In this document: positions 21,134 through 31,462 of the stretch, piece by piece
Layout: each line of letters begins with the position of its first letter
Position numbering within the stretch: the stretch's first letter is position 1
Origin: Jaltomata sinuosa
Lineage: Eukaryota > Streptophyta > Magnoliopsida > Solanales > Solanaceae
NCBI GenBank assembly: GCA_003996215.1
Contig: QJPP01001564.1
Span: 1-64,000 of the forward strand
Length of the DNA stretch: 64,000 nucleotides
Reading direction: 5' to 3'
Notes under the pieces: generated by a model
The model's input: the letters and a program-made list of their open reading frames with translations, nothing else
What the model was told of the DNA's origin: nothing
Databases searched by the model: none
Position numbers and translations under genes: made by a program

Positions 21134-22716
21134 TGATATGCCGATATTTGATGGTACTTTTGACGCTTAAAACTAAGGATTTTTGGGAGTTCTTAAGCAT
21201 ATTTTGTTGGATTTAATATCGTTTATTACATGTACAGGGAAAAGTCTGAAATACATGAAAAGACTAAAGTTTTGCAGTCTTCAGGGCAAAAGACAATCCA
21301 CCACGGGTGTCACATCTATGATGGCCTGTGGGGAAGATCGTGGGAACATGGTACCTGGAGAAGCCAAGTCATTGAAGCCTGACGGGTTGCCACGATGCCC
21401 GTGAAAGACACGATGGGATGTTGCAGAGCCCGTCGAAATGATCCAGGGAACTATGCAAGGAGCCAAGTCAGGGCGACGGGCATCTATGAGTCCCGTGACA
21501 ACCGTGATGGCCCATCACTATTACATATGGAAATAAGGCATGAAGCATGCATAAGATAAGGGCAGGCAATGAGAGGACTACATCGGGCATCGCAGCCATG
21601 ATGTCCCATCACCTCCGCCCGTGAGATCGAGGGAGGGACCTAGAACTTGAGACCTGAAGATTCTTGACGGGTACCCACGATGCCTGTCGCACCCACGATG
21701 GCCCGTGAGCTATCCCGTCGGCAGTGCCACATCCAGCTTCTCCTAGATTTGTTAGGATTTGGTTTCTTTGTCTATAAATACTTCCCCTTAGGTTTTATTT
21801 TAGGGTTTACACATTATTTTTAGAGAACTACTACATTGTTACTTTGTTGTTGACTTTACAAACACAAGTTCTTGAGATTAAAAGATTGTTCTTAATTAAT
21901 TGAGGTGTTCTTAATATTTTCTTCAAGATTCCGGACTTCTTTACTCCAAATTGTAAGAATCTACTAAAGATTGTCCAAACAAACATTAATTGTGTACTTA
22001 TGAACATGAGTAGCTAAATCCACAACTAGGATTGTGGGAACCATGAAGAATTAACGAAGTAGGAAAAGTACTTAGTAATTCTAGGGCGATATTTATGCAT
22101 GTATTGTTCTCTCCTTCATATTGATTGCTTTTTAGTAGTGTAAAACATTAGAACTCGCCTTATCCTTACTTTCCATACCAAGGAGGTAACGAATGGGAAA
22201 AGGGTTGTTCAACGACGGAGATTTGAGGCTATCAACCCTCATCTAATAGCTTGACCTTGTCCGGGAATAGCTAATCTGGGATCCAGGGTAAGGGTTAGTA
22301 AAGCATACACCTGCAGCCAGACCAAGGCGTGTGGTGAAATTCATTTATCTACCAGACCAAGGATTTAGGTGAACCTAACTTACTAATTTTGTATGCTAAG
22401 TATCAAACTAGTTAACCAAGTACAAACACCTTACTAAGTTATGAATTCATGGGGAACACTTCCCTAGTCATCTCTCTCATTGATTACAACTTTTAAAACT
22501 GTCAGGTGTTACTTGTTTACATTCCAGTTACTATTACTATTTGTTACATTAAAACCCCCCATTTGTAGGGAAATAAATGGCTAACAGCACAAGTAAACAC
22601 ATATCAACCCTAGTACTACCATATTCCTTGTGGGATGGACCCCAACCTTTGTTGGGTTCTATATTTGATCAACGACCACTTACGCTTCTGAAAGAAGTTG
22701 TAATTTGGGCGTATAA
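21134..22716 (+). repeat. Left (5') LTR of element 3
   Basis: TGATATGCCG to GGGCGTATAA (the final CA has become AA). U3 carries a dense palindrome-like cluster of GATGGCCCGT/ACGGGCATCG words (21290-21725), followed by a clear TATA box, TCTATAAATACTTC, at 21771-21784; transcription likely starts about 30 bp downstream. It keeps about 30 bp near 22430 that the right LTR lacks. No gene. Confidence 0.92.
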
Positions 22717-22720
22717 ATTT

Positions 22721-22738
22721 TTGCACCGTTGCCGGGGA
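22721..22738 (+). other. Primer binding site of element 3, tRNA-Asp type
   Basis: TTGCACCGTTGCCGGGGA, four bases after the LTR, matches the aspartate tRNA complement TGGCGCCGTTGCCGGGGA at 16 of 18 positions. This primer is a hallmark of the Athila and Tat lineages. Confidence 0.88.
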
Positions 22739-22847
22739 ATACGGTTTAGGATTAAGAGAGATTGTGTTTATTTCACTATTAGTCCTTATTTCCTGATTTT
22801 ACTTTTTCTGTTGTTTTTCTTTTGTTCTATAGGTTGCACACTTGTGT

Positions 22848-24292
22848 ATGCCTAGTATAAGCAGTCAAGGAAATCCCTTGATCCCATACGATCCTGAGCT
22901 CTCCAAAACCTTAAGAAACATGCTAAAGATGAGAGCATGAGACACAGGAGTAGATCACAGCTTGGTTGTTGGCTGAAGCTGAACAAAGGAAAAAGGAATC
23001 TGAGTAGAGGAAAAAGGCAGGGGAAGCAGCCCTTGCTGCTAAAGATGCTCAAATTGCAGCTGACCTTGCAGCTCAAAAAGAGGTAGCTGAACAAGAAAGG
23101 CAAGCACTACAACAAGCCATCCGAGATGAGGCAGCATCTAGACAAAATTTCCCAAAAAATAGAGGCCGATAGATACAACAGCCCATGCAAGCCTCTCACT
23201 ACTATGATTATGATGATGATAATGAGGTGGAGAAATTAGGCATTACTGGACCCATAGTGTTTCCACCACTGACTGAGGGAAAGAAGTTTGACATCACCAT
23301 CACCATGATCCAGTTGATGATCCTGAAGGGACTGTATGCTGGAAAACCTACAGAAGATGCAAATCTTTATGTGAAGAATTTTACTTAGATTTGCAAGGCG
23401 TATAGTCTACCAGGAGTGGGGTAAGATGCTATTAGACTGAGGCTGTTTCCATTCTCATTGACCGACGAGGCAACTATGTGTCTCTCAGAACTGGCCGATA
23501 ATTCCATATGCACATGGCACGAGTTGAAGACTCAATTTTTGGAGCGATTCTTTCCTCCATCAAGGATGTTGCAATTGAAGCAGAAGGTCTACAATTTCAA
23601 GCAGCTACCTGCAGAGGCATTAGATGAGGCTTGGCTGAGATTCAAGAAGAAGTTGAAGCGAGTTTTAAGACACGGAATCCTTTTAAGGCATCTGATGGAA
23701 ATTGTCTAAAAAGCATTGAATGCCAACACAAAAGCAGCAGCTGACACCGTAACTGGTGGGGAATTCATGGAGAACTCGTATGATGAAGCTTTGGAGATGC
23801 TTGATCGGGTTGCTAAGAATAACAGAGCATGGTATACTAGAGAATCAGAGACCCCAACAGATACATATACAATTGGTAGGTCCGTGGATTTCAATGAATT
23901 TCAAGACCTCAAACAGGAAATTGCTAAGATAAACATGAGCATTGGCTTGCTTGCAAAGAAATTCTTAGCCGAGGGAGTAGAGAAGGTGAAAGCCATTGGT
24001 TCACATGGTAGAGCACCAAGGCCTGATGATTACTCATCCGATGAAGAGGTTAGTTATTTGAATGATCAAGGGGCGGGTTTTGGGCCTCTAGCCAAGGAAA
24101 TCAAGGTCGAAACAGAGATAGAGATGACTATTACAATCAGTCCGGCTACAGAGATAGGAGCAAAGCTAGAGACAGAAATGGTGATTGGCACAAAAAGGAT
24201 GGATACAAGAATGATAGAAGTGGTCTTTATGTACCTCCTAGAAATCATAAAGATTGACCTGAACAACCTACCATGAGGGAGCTGCTCAAAAA
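22848..24292 (+). pseudogene. Element 3 gag (Athila type)
   Basis: Starts MPSISSQGNPLIPYDPELSK, 16 bases after a pyrimidine-rich, acceptor-like TCTATAG. After a region broken by stops and shifts the Athila gag core is clear: GLYAGKPTEDANLYVKNF, LRLFPFSLTDEATMCLSEL, TWHELKTQFLERFFPPS and LDEAWLRFKKKL. Then come ADTVTGGEFMENSYDEALEM and LDRVAKNNRAW. Known: it forms the RNA-packaging particle. I see no CCHC knuckle, which is usual for this lineage. Confidence 0.85.
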
Positions 24293-24850
24293 AGTATTTC
24301 AAAAGGTGGATTCTATGGATGCAAGCATGAAAGAGATAAAAGTTGACCTTTCAAATATCAGCCAGAGAGTGTATTCTCATTCTGTTTTCATAAAGCAGCT
24401 TGAGACGCAAATACACCAGTTGTTCACTAGCATGAATCCACATCAAAAGGGTACTCTCCCAAGTGACACCATTCAGAATCCTAAGAATGATCGACAAGTT
24501 ATAGCGGTGACCACCCGAAGTAGAAAGCAGACTATTGATCCTCCCATTCCTATAGTTTTTGATGAGCTGGTCAAAGTTGAAAAGGAGGATGCTAAAATTG
24601 TGATTGAGTCTGAGGAAAAAGATAGTGGTGAAGGGCCAAGTGAGAGGAAGTCTTCTGAGTTGAAAACAAAGAGCAAATAGGTTGCACCGGTCTTGAAACC
24701 CATGCCATTGCCTCCTCCACCTTACCCATAGAGATAGAAGAAGAAGGTTGAGGATGAAAAATTTCACAAGTTTATCTCCATGCTGAAACAACTTTCAGTC
24801 AACATCCCTTTAGTTAAAGATTGGAGCAAATGCCTGGATATGCTAAATTC
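24273..24850 (+). pseudogene. Element 3 gag-pol linker with coiled coil
   Basis: The segment LKKVFQKVDSMDASMKEIKV, then ISQRVYSHSVFIKQLETQIH, has a heptad-like pattern and probably coils. An acidic and Lys-rich tail follows (EKEDAKIVIESEEKDSGEG). TAG at 24678 replaces a glutamine in KSKQ. Beyond it the frame continues as PLPPPPYP and FHKFISMLKQLSVNIPLV, the conserved stretch ahead of the Athila protease. Confidence 0.75.
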
Positions 24851-25279
24851 ATGAAGGATCTAGTGACTAGGAAGAGGACGGTAAGCTTTGAGCCAGCTGA
24901 TAATCTGCACCATTGTAGTGCAATAGCTTCCCATTCTTTGGTGTAGAAGAAGGAAAACCCGGGAGCGTTCACTATCCCTTGTACGATTGGAGCATTCTAC
25001 TTTGCTAAGGCGTTGTGTGATCTGAGTGCTAGTATAAATCTTATGCCACTAGAAGTGTTTAAATAGTTGGTATTAGGAGCACCCAAACCGACTACAATGC
25101 GGCTTCTTATGGAAGATTGCACCATGAAAAGGCCTATAGGGATTCTCTATGACGTGCTTGTAAAAGTTGATACTCTCATCTTCCCTGCAGTGTTTGTGAT
25201 TCTTGACCGTGAGGTGGATTTTAAAGTCCCTATCATCTTGGGGAGACCATTCCTTACTACTGGATGTGCGCTTGTTTGA
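24850..25279 (+). pseudogene. Element 3 aspartic protease
   Basis: Contains PGAFTIPCTIGAFYFAKALC, then the active-site region DLSASINLMPLEVF, GILYDVLVKVDTLIFPAVFV and VPIILGRPFLTTGCALV. Family members have DLGAS at the active site; here glycine is serine, which would probably cripple the enzyme. Stops at 24944 and 25064 fall at glutamine or lysine positions. It processes the Gag-Pol precursor. Confidence 0.82.
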
Positions 25280-25729
25280 TTTAGAGACTAGACAAATGAA
25301 GTTCAGGTTGAATGATGAGGTAGTTACTTTTAATGTCTGCCAGTCTATGAAACATCATAATGACATGCGAGTGGTTTTAGTAATTGATGTGGTTGATGAG
25401 GATCAGTTAGTTGTGCCCGTTGATGAGAGACTTGGTATTGAGGCACTTGCGGCTGTGATTATGAATTTTGAAGGAGATGATATTGATGTGTATGATGAGA
25501 TGGTTGAAGCACAACAGGTATGGGGTCTTACATCTATGTTCCAAAGAAGCTTGACTTGAACTTGAAGAAAAATAAATGCAATAGCTAAATGGTGATGGGC
25601 AATATCAGTCAGCCATAAACTTTGCGTTTGTGGATGGAATCCCCCGAGAAGAGTTAGAATGGCAGTTCCCGCCCCTTGGGCGGTACCAAATAAATGACTA
25701 CTTGAATCGGGGTTTTGAGCATAAAGATT

Positions 25730-26780
25730 CAAAAATAGACAGATACCGCCTGCCAGACCATCTATTGAGGAGCCTCCAGTCTTGGAGCTCAAAGCGCTTC
25801 TAGCCCATCTTCAATACGTATTCTTAGGAGAAAATAAGACTTAGTTAAAGGGCAGGTTGAAGCTCTGGTTTCTGTGTTGAAGAATTTTAAGAGGGCCATT
25901 GGTTGGACCATTGCAAACATCATTGGGATTTTGCCTGGAATCTGTACACATAAAATTCAGCTCATGCCAGATTGTATTCTGAGTATTTAGCACCAGCGTA
26001 GGTTAAATCAGCCTATACAAAAGGTCATCAAGAAGGAGATTATTAAGTGGCTGGATGCAGGTTTGGTTTACCCTATTGCAGACAACAAGTGGGTGAGCCC
26101 GGTTCAGTGTGTGCCAAAAAAAGGTGGGATTACTGTAATCCCAAATGCAAAGAATAGGTTGATTCCAATGAGTCCAATCATAGGCTGGCGCATATGCATG
26201 GATTATATGAAGGTTAATGCTTGGACTGAGAAGAACCATTTTCCAATGCCATTCATGGATCAGATGTTAGACCGTCTTGCAGGAAGAGGATTGTATTGTT
26301 TCCTTGATGGTTATTCGGGATACAATCAGATTTCGATTGTTCTTGAAGACTAAGAGAAGACCACTTTCACCTGTCCATATGGGACATTTGATTTCAAAAG
26401 GATGCCTTTCAGTCTATTCAATACACTAGCGATATTTCAGCATTGCATGATATCTAATTCTCAGACATGGTGGAGGACACTATTGAGGTATTTATGGATG
26501 ACTTTTCTGTAGTGGGTGACTCTTTTGAAGATTGTTTGGATCATCTGAGTTGTGTGCTAAAACGATGTGAAGAGTGTAATCTGGTGCTGAACTGGGAAAA
26601 GTGTTACTTCATGGTGAAAGAGGCATAGTGCTTGGCCATAGGATCTCCAAGAAGGGTATTGAGGTCGACAAAGTGAAGATCGAGGTGATCAAAAAATTGC
26701 CTCCACCAGTTTCTGTGAAGGGGATTTGAAGCTTTTTGGGGCATACTAGTTTCTATAGGAGGTTTATCAAGGACTTCTCC
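25730..26780 (+). pseudogene. Element 3 reverse transcriptase
   Basis: After a shifted linker (PSIEEPPVLELKALLAHLQY) come the RT motifs IIKWLDAGLVYPIADNKWVS, VQCVPKKGGITVI, GWRICMDYMKVNAWTEKNHF, LDGYSGYNQISI and the catalytic box FMDDFSVVG (26491-26517). A stop at 26351 follows VLED, and there is a frame change around 26625-26630. The GIRSF motif has a TGA in place of Arg (26728). Copies element RNA to DNA. Confidence 0.87.
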
Positions 26781-27858
26781 AAAATTACTAATCCATTGTG
26801 CAAATTATTGGAGCAGGAGGTAAAGTTTGTGTTTGATGATGCATGTTTGAAGGCATTCGAATGCCTTAAAGATAAGTTGGTATCAGCTCCTATCATTATT
26901 TCTCCTGATTGGTCTCAACCTTTTGAGGTTATGTGCGATGCTAGTGGAGTGGCGCTAGGAGCAGTCCTAGGTCAAAGGCGCAAAAAAGATTCTTCATCCT
27001 ATATACTATGCTAGCAAAGCACTTAACCTGACTCAAAAGAAATATAATGTCACTGAACATGATCTGTTTGCTGTGGTCTTTGCTTTTGAAAAATTCAGAT
27101 CTTAGTTGCTTGGCACCAAGGTGGTGATGCATACTGACCATGCAACTCTTTGTTATCTCATGGTGAAAAAGGAGGCTAAGCCAAGGCTGATTAGATAGGT
27201 GTTGCTGCTGCAAGAGTTTGATTTTAAAGTCAAGGACCAAAAAGGTACAAAGAATTAGGTAGCAGACCACTTGTCTAGACTAGAAGAGAAAGCAATGTTT
27301 AAGCTGAATGATGAGCATGAGATAGATGATTGGTTTCCTGATGAACAAGTACTGGCCGCTTCTCAAGATTTGATTCCATAGTTTGCTGACATTGCCAACT
27401 ATTTGGCAAGTGATTTTGTGCCTGATGATATATCTGTCCCCCAAAGAAGAAAGTTCATATCCGATGTCAAGAAATACTTCTGGGAAGATCCATTCTTGTT
27501 TCGTGTGTGTGCTGATACTGTGATCCAGATATGTGTGCTTGAAGCTGTGATGATGGAGATATTAGAGGATTGCCATTCATCCCCTGTTGGGGGTCATCAT
27601 AGTGGTATCCAGATTGCACACAAGATTCTACAATGCGGCTATTATTGGTCAAATATTCACAAAGACGCCCATGAGTTTGCTAAGGCTTGCAGCAGATGTC
27701 AAAGGGAAGTGGGTATATCAAGGAGGCATGAGATTCCTCTTAATCCCATCCTTGTGATTGAGTTGTTTGATGTTTGGGGAATAGACTTCATTGGCCCATT
27801 TGTGTCATCTAATGGAAATTGGTACATATTGGTGGCTATTGACTATGTATCAAAATAG
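26679..27858 (+). pseudogene. Element 3 RNase H and integrase zinc-binding region, copy 1
   Basis: The RT thumb and RNase H read GHTSFYRRFIKDFSKITNPL, FEVMCDASGVALGAVLGQR and MHTDHATLCYLMVKKEAK, then the integrase HHCC part, HHSGIQIAHKILQCGYYW and FAKACSRCQREVG, then the first catalytic aspartate in VWGIDFIGPF. A one-base insertion after QRRKK shifts the frame relative to copy 2. Shared stops (26728, the TAG in NQVAD, the TAG in IPQFAD and the final SK-TAG) are also present in copy 2. First unit of a direct tandem duplication. Confidence 0.88.
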
Positions 27859-29037
27859 ATCGAGGTGATCAAAAAATTGCCTTCACCAGTTTCTATGAAG
27901 GGTATTTGAAGCTTTTTGGGGCATACTAGTTTCTATAGGAGGTTTATCAAGGACTTCTCTGAAATTACTAATCCATTATGTAAATTATTGGAGCAGGAGG
28001 TAAAGTTTGTGTTTGATGATGCATGTTTGAAGGTATTCGAGTGCCTTAAAGATAAGTTGGTATCAGCTCCTTTCATTATTTCTCCTGATTGGTCTCAACC
28101 TTTTGAGGTTATGTGCGATGCTAGTGGAGTGGCGCTAGGAGCAGTCCTAGGTCAAAGGCGAAAAAAGATTCTTCATCCTATATACTATGCTAGCAAAGCA
28201 CTTAACCTGACTCAAAAGAACTATAATGTCACTGAACAGGATCTGTTTGCTGTGGTCTTTGCTTTTTAAAAATTCAGATCTTACTTGCTTGGCACCAAGG
28301 TGGTGATGCATACTGACCATGCAACTCTTCGTTATCTCATGGTGAAAAAGGAGGATAAGCCAAGGTTGATTAGATGGGTGTTGCTGCTGCAAGAGTTTGA
28401 TTTTAAAGTCAAGGACCAAAAGGGTACAGAGAATTAGGTAGTAGACAACTTGTCTAGACTAGAAGAAAAAGCAATGTTGAAGCTGAATGATGAGCAGGAG
28501 ATAGATGATTGGTTTCCTGATGAACAAGTGCTAGCCGCTTCTCAAGATTTGATTCCATAGTTTGCTGACATTGCCAACTATTTGGCAAGTGATTTTGTGC
28601 CTGATGATATGTCTGTCCACCAAAGAAGAAAGTTCATATCCGATGTCAAGAAATACTTCTGGGAAGATCCATTCTTATTCCGTGTGTGTGCTGATACTAT
28701 GATCCAGAGATGTGTGCTTGAAGCTGTGATGATGGAGATATTAGAGGATTGCCATTCATCCCCTATTGGGGGTCATCATAGTGGTATCCAGACTGCACAC
28801 AAGATTCTACAATGCCGCTATTATTGGTCAAATATTCAAAAAGACGCCCATGAGTTTGCTAAGGCTTGCAGCAGATGTCAAAGGAAAGGGGGTATATCAA
28901 GGAGGCATGAGATTCCTCTTAATCCCATCCTTTTGATTGAGCTGTTTGATGTTTGGGGAATAGAATTCATTGGCCCATTTGTGTCATCTAATGGAAACTG
29001 GTACATATTGGTGGCTGTTGACTATGTATCAAAATAG
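27859..29037 (+). pseudogene. Element 3 RNase H and integrase zinc-binding region, copy 2 (tandem duplicate)
   Basis: Repeats 26679-27858 almost base for base, about 3-4% different over the first 450 bp by eye. It joins directly onto the end of copy 1 in the middle of the integrase (YVSK-TAG then ATCGAGGTGATC) and continues at 29038 into the rest of the integrase. It keeps the frame that copy 1 loses at QRRKK but has its own stop at 28267 (AFEKF becomes AF-stop-KF). Confidence 0.9.
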
Positions 29038-29864
29038 GTGGAGGCGGTTGTGCTTCCCAGTAAGGCAAGTGTGTCACAGCGTTCTTGAAAAAGAACATTT
29101 TCTCTAGGTTTGGTATGCCAAGGGCAATAATTAGCGATGGAGGCTCTCACTTTTGCAATAGGCTATTTCGTGCTTTGATTGAGAAATATGGAGTAAAACA
29201 CAAAGTTGCAACCCCTTATCATCCTCAGACGAGTGGGTAAGTGGAGGTTTCCAACAGAGAGATAAAGTGAATCCTGTGCAAGACTATCAATGCCAATAGA
29301 AAGGATTGGTTGCGGAAGTTAGATGATGCTTTGTGGGTGTACCAGAATTCATTCAAGACCCTAATAGGTATGTCACCATATCAACTCGTGTTTGGTAAAG
29401 CCTGCCATATTCCGGTTGAGTTAGAGCATAAGGCCATGTGGGCATTGAAGAAGCTGAACTTAGATTGGTCTGAGGCATCGTTGCAGCGGCTTGGGCAGTT
29501 GAATGAGTTACACAAATTCTGGCTGAACGCATATGAGAGTTCATAATTATATAAAGAAAGGATGAAATTGTATCATGACATGGAGATAGAAAAGAGAAAC
29601 TTCCAGTCGAGTGACTTAGTCCTGCTTTTCAATTCTAGACTTCGCTTATTTCCTGGCAAGCTGAAGTCCAAGTGGATTGGACCATTTAAGGTGGTGCAAG
29701 TATTTCCTCATGGAGCGGTTGAACTCAAAAATCATGAAGGAAAAAGGTTCAAGGCGAATGGGCAGTGGATAAAAGCTTACTTTGGCACAACAGAGGAGCT
29801 CAAAACAATTGAAGCCTGGAGCCTTGATGAATTTATCCCACTCAAGGAGCTTGATGAAGTCTGA
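29038..29864 (+). pseudogene. Element 3 integrase core and C-terminus
   Basis: Core domain in shifted frames: IISDGGSHFCN (second catalytic Asp, about 29128-29160) and VEVSNREIK (catalytic Glu, about 29240-29266). It is followed by DALWVYQNSFKTLIGMSPYQ and LVFGKACHIPVELEHKAMWA. A last open segment of 100 residues contains FNSRLRLFPGKLKSKWIGPF and KVVQVFPHGAVELKN, the SH3-like end of Athila integrases. The stop TGA at 29862-29864 lies inside the GTCTGAGTA that opens the first hairpin cassette. Inserts element DNA into the genome. Confidence 0.88.
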
Positions 29865-29928
29865 GTAATCAAGCAACCTGCGTTGTGCCGCGACATTAAA
29901 TAAGGCACTGCATGGGAGGCAACCCATG
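29859..29928 (+). other. Post-ORF hairpin cassette 1 of element 3
   Basis: Begins GTCTGAGTAATCAAGC, overlapping the pol stop, then TGTGCCGCGACATTAAAT, and ends with a perfect hairpin, CATGGG-AGGCAA-CCCATG (29911-29928). Cassettes 2 and 3 follow the same order of words. Confidence 0.8.
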
Positions 29929-29990
29929 GACTGTTACTTTGCTTTATTTATTTTCATGTAGTTTTTTCTTTAGTAAAGTGTTTTGGTGAA

Positions 29991-30060
29991 GTCTGAGTAG
30001 CAAAACCACTTGTGTCGTGCTGCGATGTTAAATCAGGCACTGCATGAGAGGCAACCCATG
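29991..30060 (+). other. Post-ORF hairpin cassette 2 of element 3
   Basis: GTCTGAGTAGCAAAACCACT, then GTCGTGCTGCGATGTTAAAT, then CATGAG-AGGCAA-CCCATG (30043-30060), with one G-to-A change in the stem. It starts 132 bp after cassette 1 starts. Confidence 0.8.
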
Positions 30061-31462
30061 GACTAATGTGCATAGATGTTGCAGGAAGTAAGGAGATGGA
30101 TTGATAATTGCGAAAATTATAGGCAAAAAGGGTCCCTACAGGCTCTGTGATGGGTCATCATAGTTGCCACGCCTAAGGGACTGGGAGATCCAACCGGAAA
30201 ATTTTCTAAGTATGGAAGAATCTATGGTCTGCCTTATTTCCACGTCCCACATGATGGGCCATCACGGCCCCAACGGGCGTGAGAAATGGGCGTGAAGCCA
30301 CCTACAAAGACAAAGAATAGCTGGTCCACTCCCACATCCCACATGATGGGCCATCGTGTACCTGACGAGCATGGGACGCCAATTCCAGACGCCCAGGTAA
30401 GTAGACATGACGGTCTGTCGCACGCGCAACGGGCGTCACGTAGCCCGTCATCTGGGTCGGTCAAAGAAGGTCAACAAGTCACTTAATTTTAATTCTTGAC
30501 CAGACCCGACCCAAAATCCCTTTTACCCCTTTGTTCCCCGCACCTAATAAGGGTTTGACCTCATTCAATTAAGGTCAATCCATAATACAACTCCTCTCTT
30601 GCCCATAACACTTGACACACATGATCTTCCATCTCCCTCAATACCCAACTTGACTCACCACGATCAATCCTCACCGTCTCCCATAATCTCTCCACCAATC
30701 ACAAGCACTTCAACAAGTTTCTTATCACGAGTTGTAGGCAAGCAAAGAAGTAAGTATTTTATTCTTGTAGTTTGTCAACCTTACGTGTTGTTGCTAACAA
30801 TAACTACAGGTTTTTAGTGTCATGATTTTGTTCATAGTAATTTAAAACCTAACCCTAGTTGTGAAAATGTTGCTCGGTGATTGTGTGAATGCATACAAAT
30901 TGCATAAGTTGGGAATTAGGGTTGTGTTGTGGTGGAATATTGATAATTGATACATTATTGTTGGTTTATTGTTTAGAGTGAAGGGAGATGGTGCTAAATG
31001 AAAGAAAAAAGAGAGAAAAGTTTTTGTGCATCTGATTGGATCCCATGGGCCAGCAAACGGGACGTCTGAGGCACGACGGGCGTCAGTCAGGGCGTAGAGC
31101 TGGTCTAAAACTTGAAAAAAAGTTCTGGCCAGATCCGAAGCCTAACCTGACGGGACGTCGAACCTCCCATGCCCATAGCAGGAGCCCGTGGGAGGATAAC
31201 TGTCCTTAAAAAACCCCTCCCAAATTGCTCCCACGCCCTTCCCCACGGGCCGTTGGACCTCCCACGCCCGTGGCACAGGGTCGTAGGAGGAAGAATTTTC
31301 CTGTCAATTTCACTAGTTCAGTCCGACGTCCTGTGCCATGGGACGTCGGCCCTCCCACGTCCGTGGGAGGCTAAATTTTCTAAATTTTTTTCTAAGTGTT
31401 GAGTTTTTCTGGTTCTATATTTTTGGTTTCGGTTGTTAACATTGGTTACCTGCAGGTACAAA
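30061..31462 (+). promoter_or_regulatory. Interval between pol and post-pol ORF, element 3
   Basis: No coding sequence. Palindrome-like clusters with GATGGGCCATCA and GACGGGCGTCA words occur at about 30130-30465 and 31045-31375, resembling this element's own U3. Between them are a pyrimidine-rich leader-like stretch (30585-30720), a splice-donor-like AAGAA|GTAAGTATTT at 30749/30750 and AT-rich sequence. Right before the ORF stands an acceptor-like TTACCTGCAG|G (31446-31456), seven bases before the ATG. The layout repeats that of element A. Promoter and intron are inferred. Confidence 0.5.

Noticed and set aside
27467..27652. Antisense frames opposite element 3 integrase
   Set aside because: Mirror frames of a recognised coding region; present only because the sense strand is coding.
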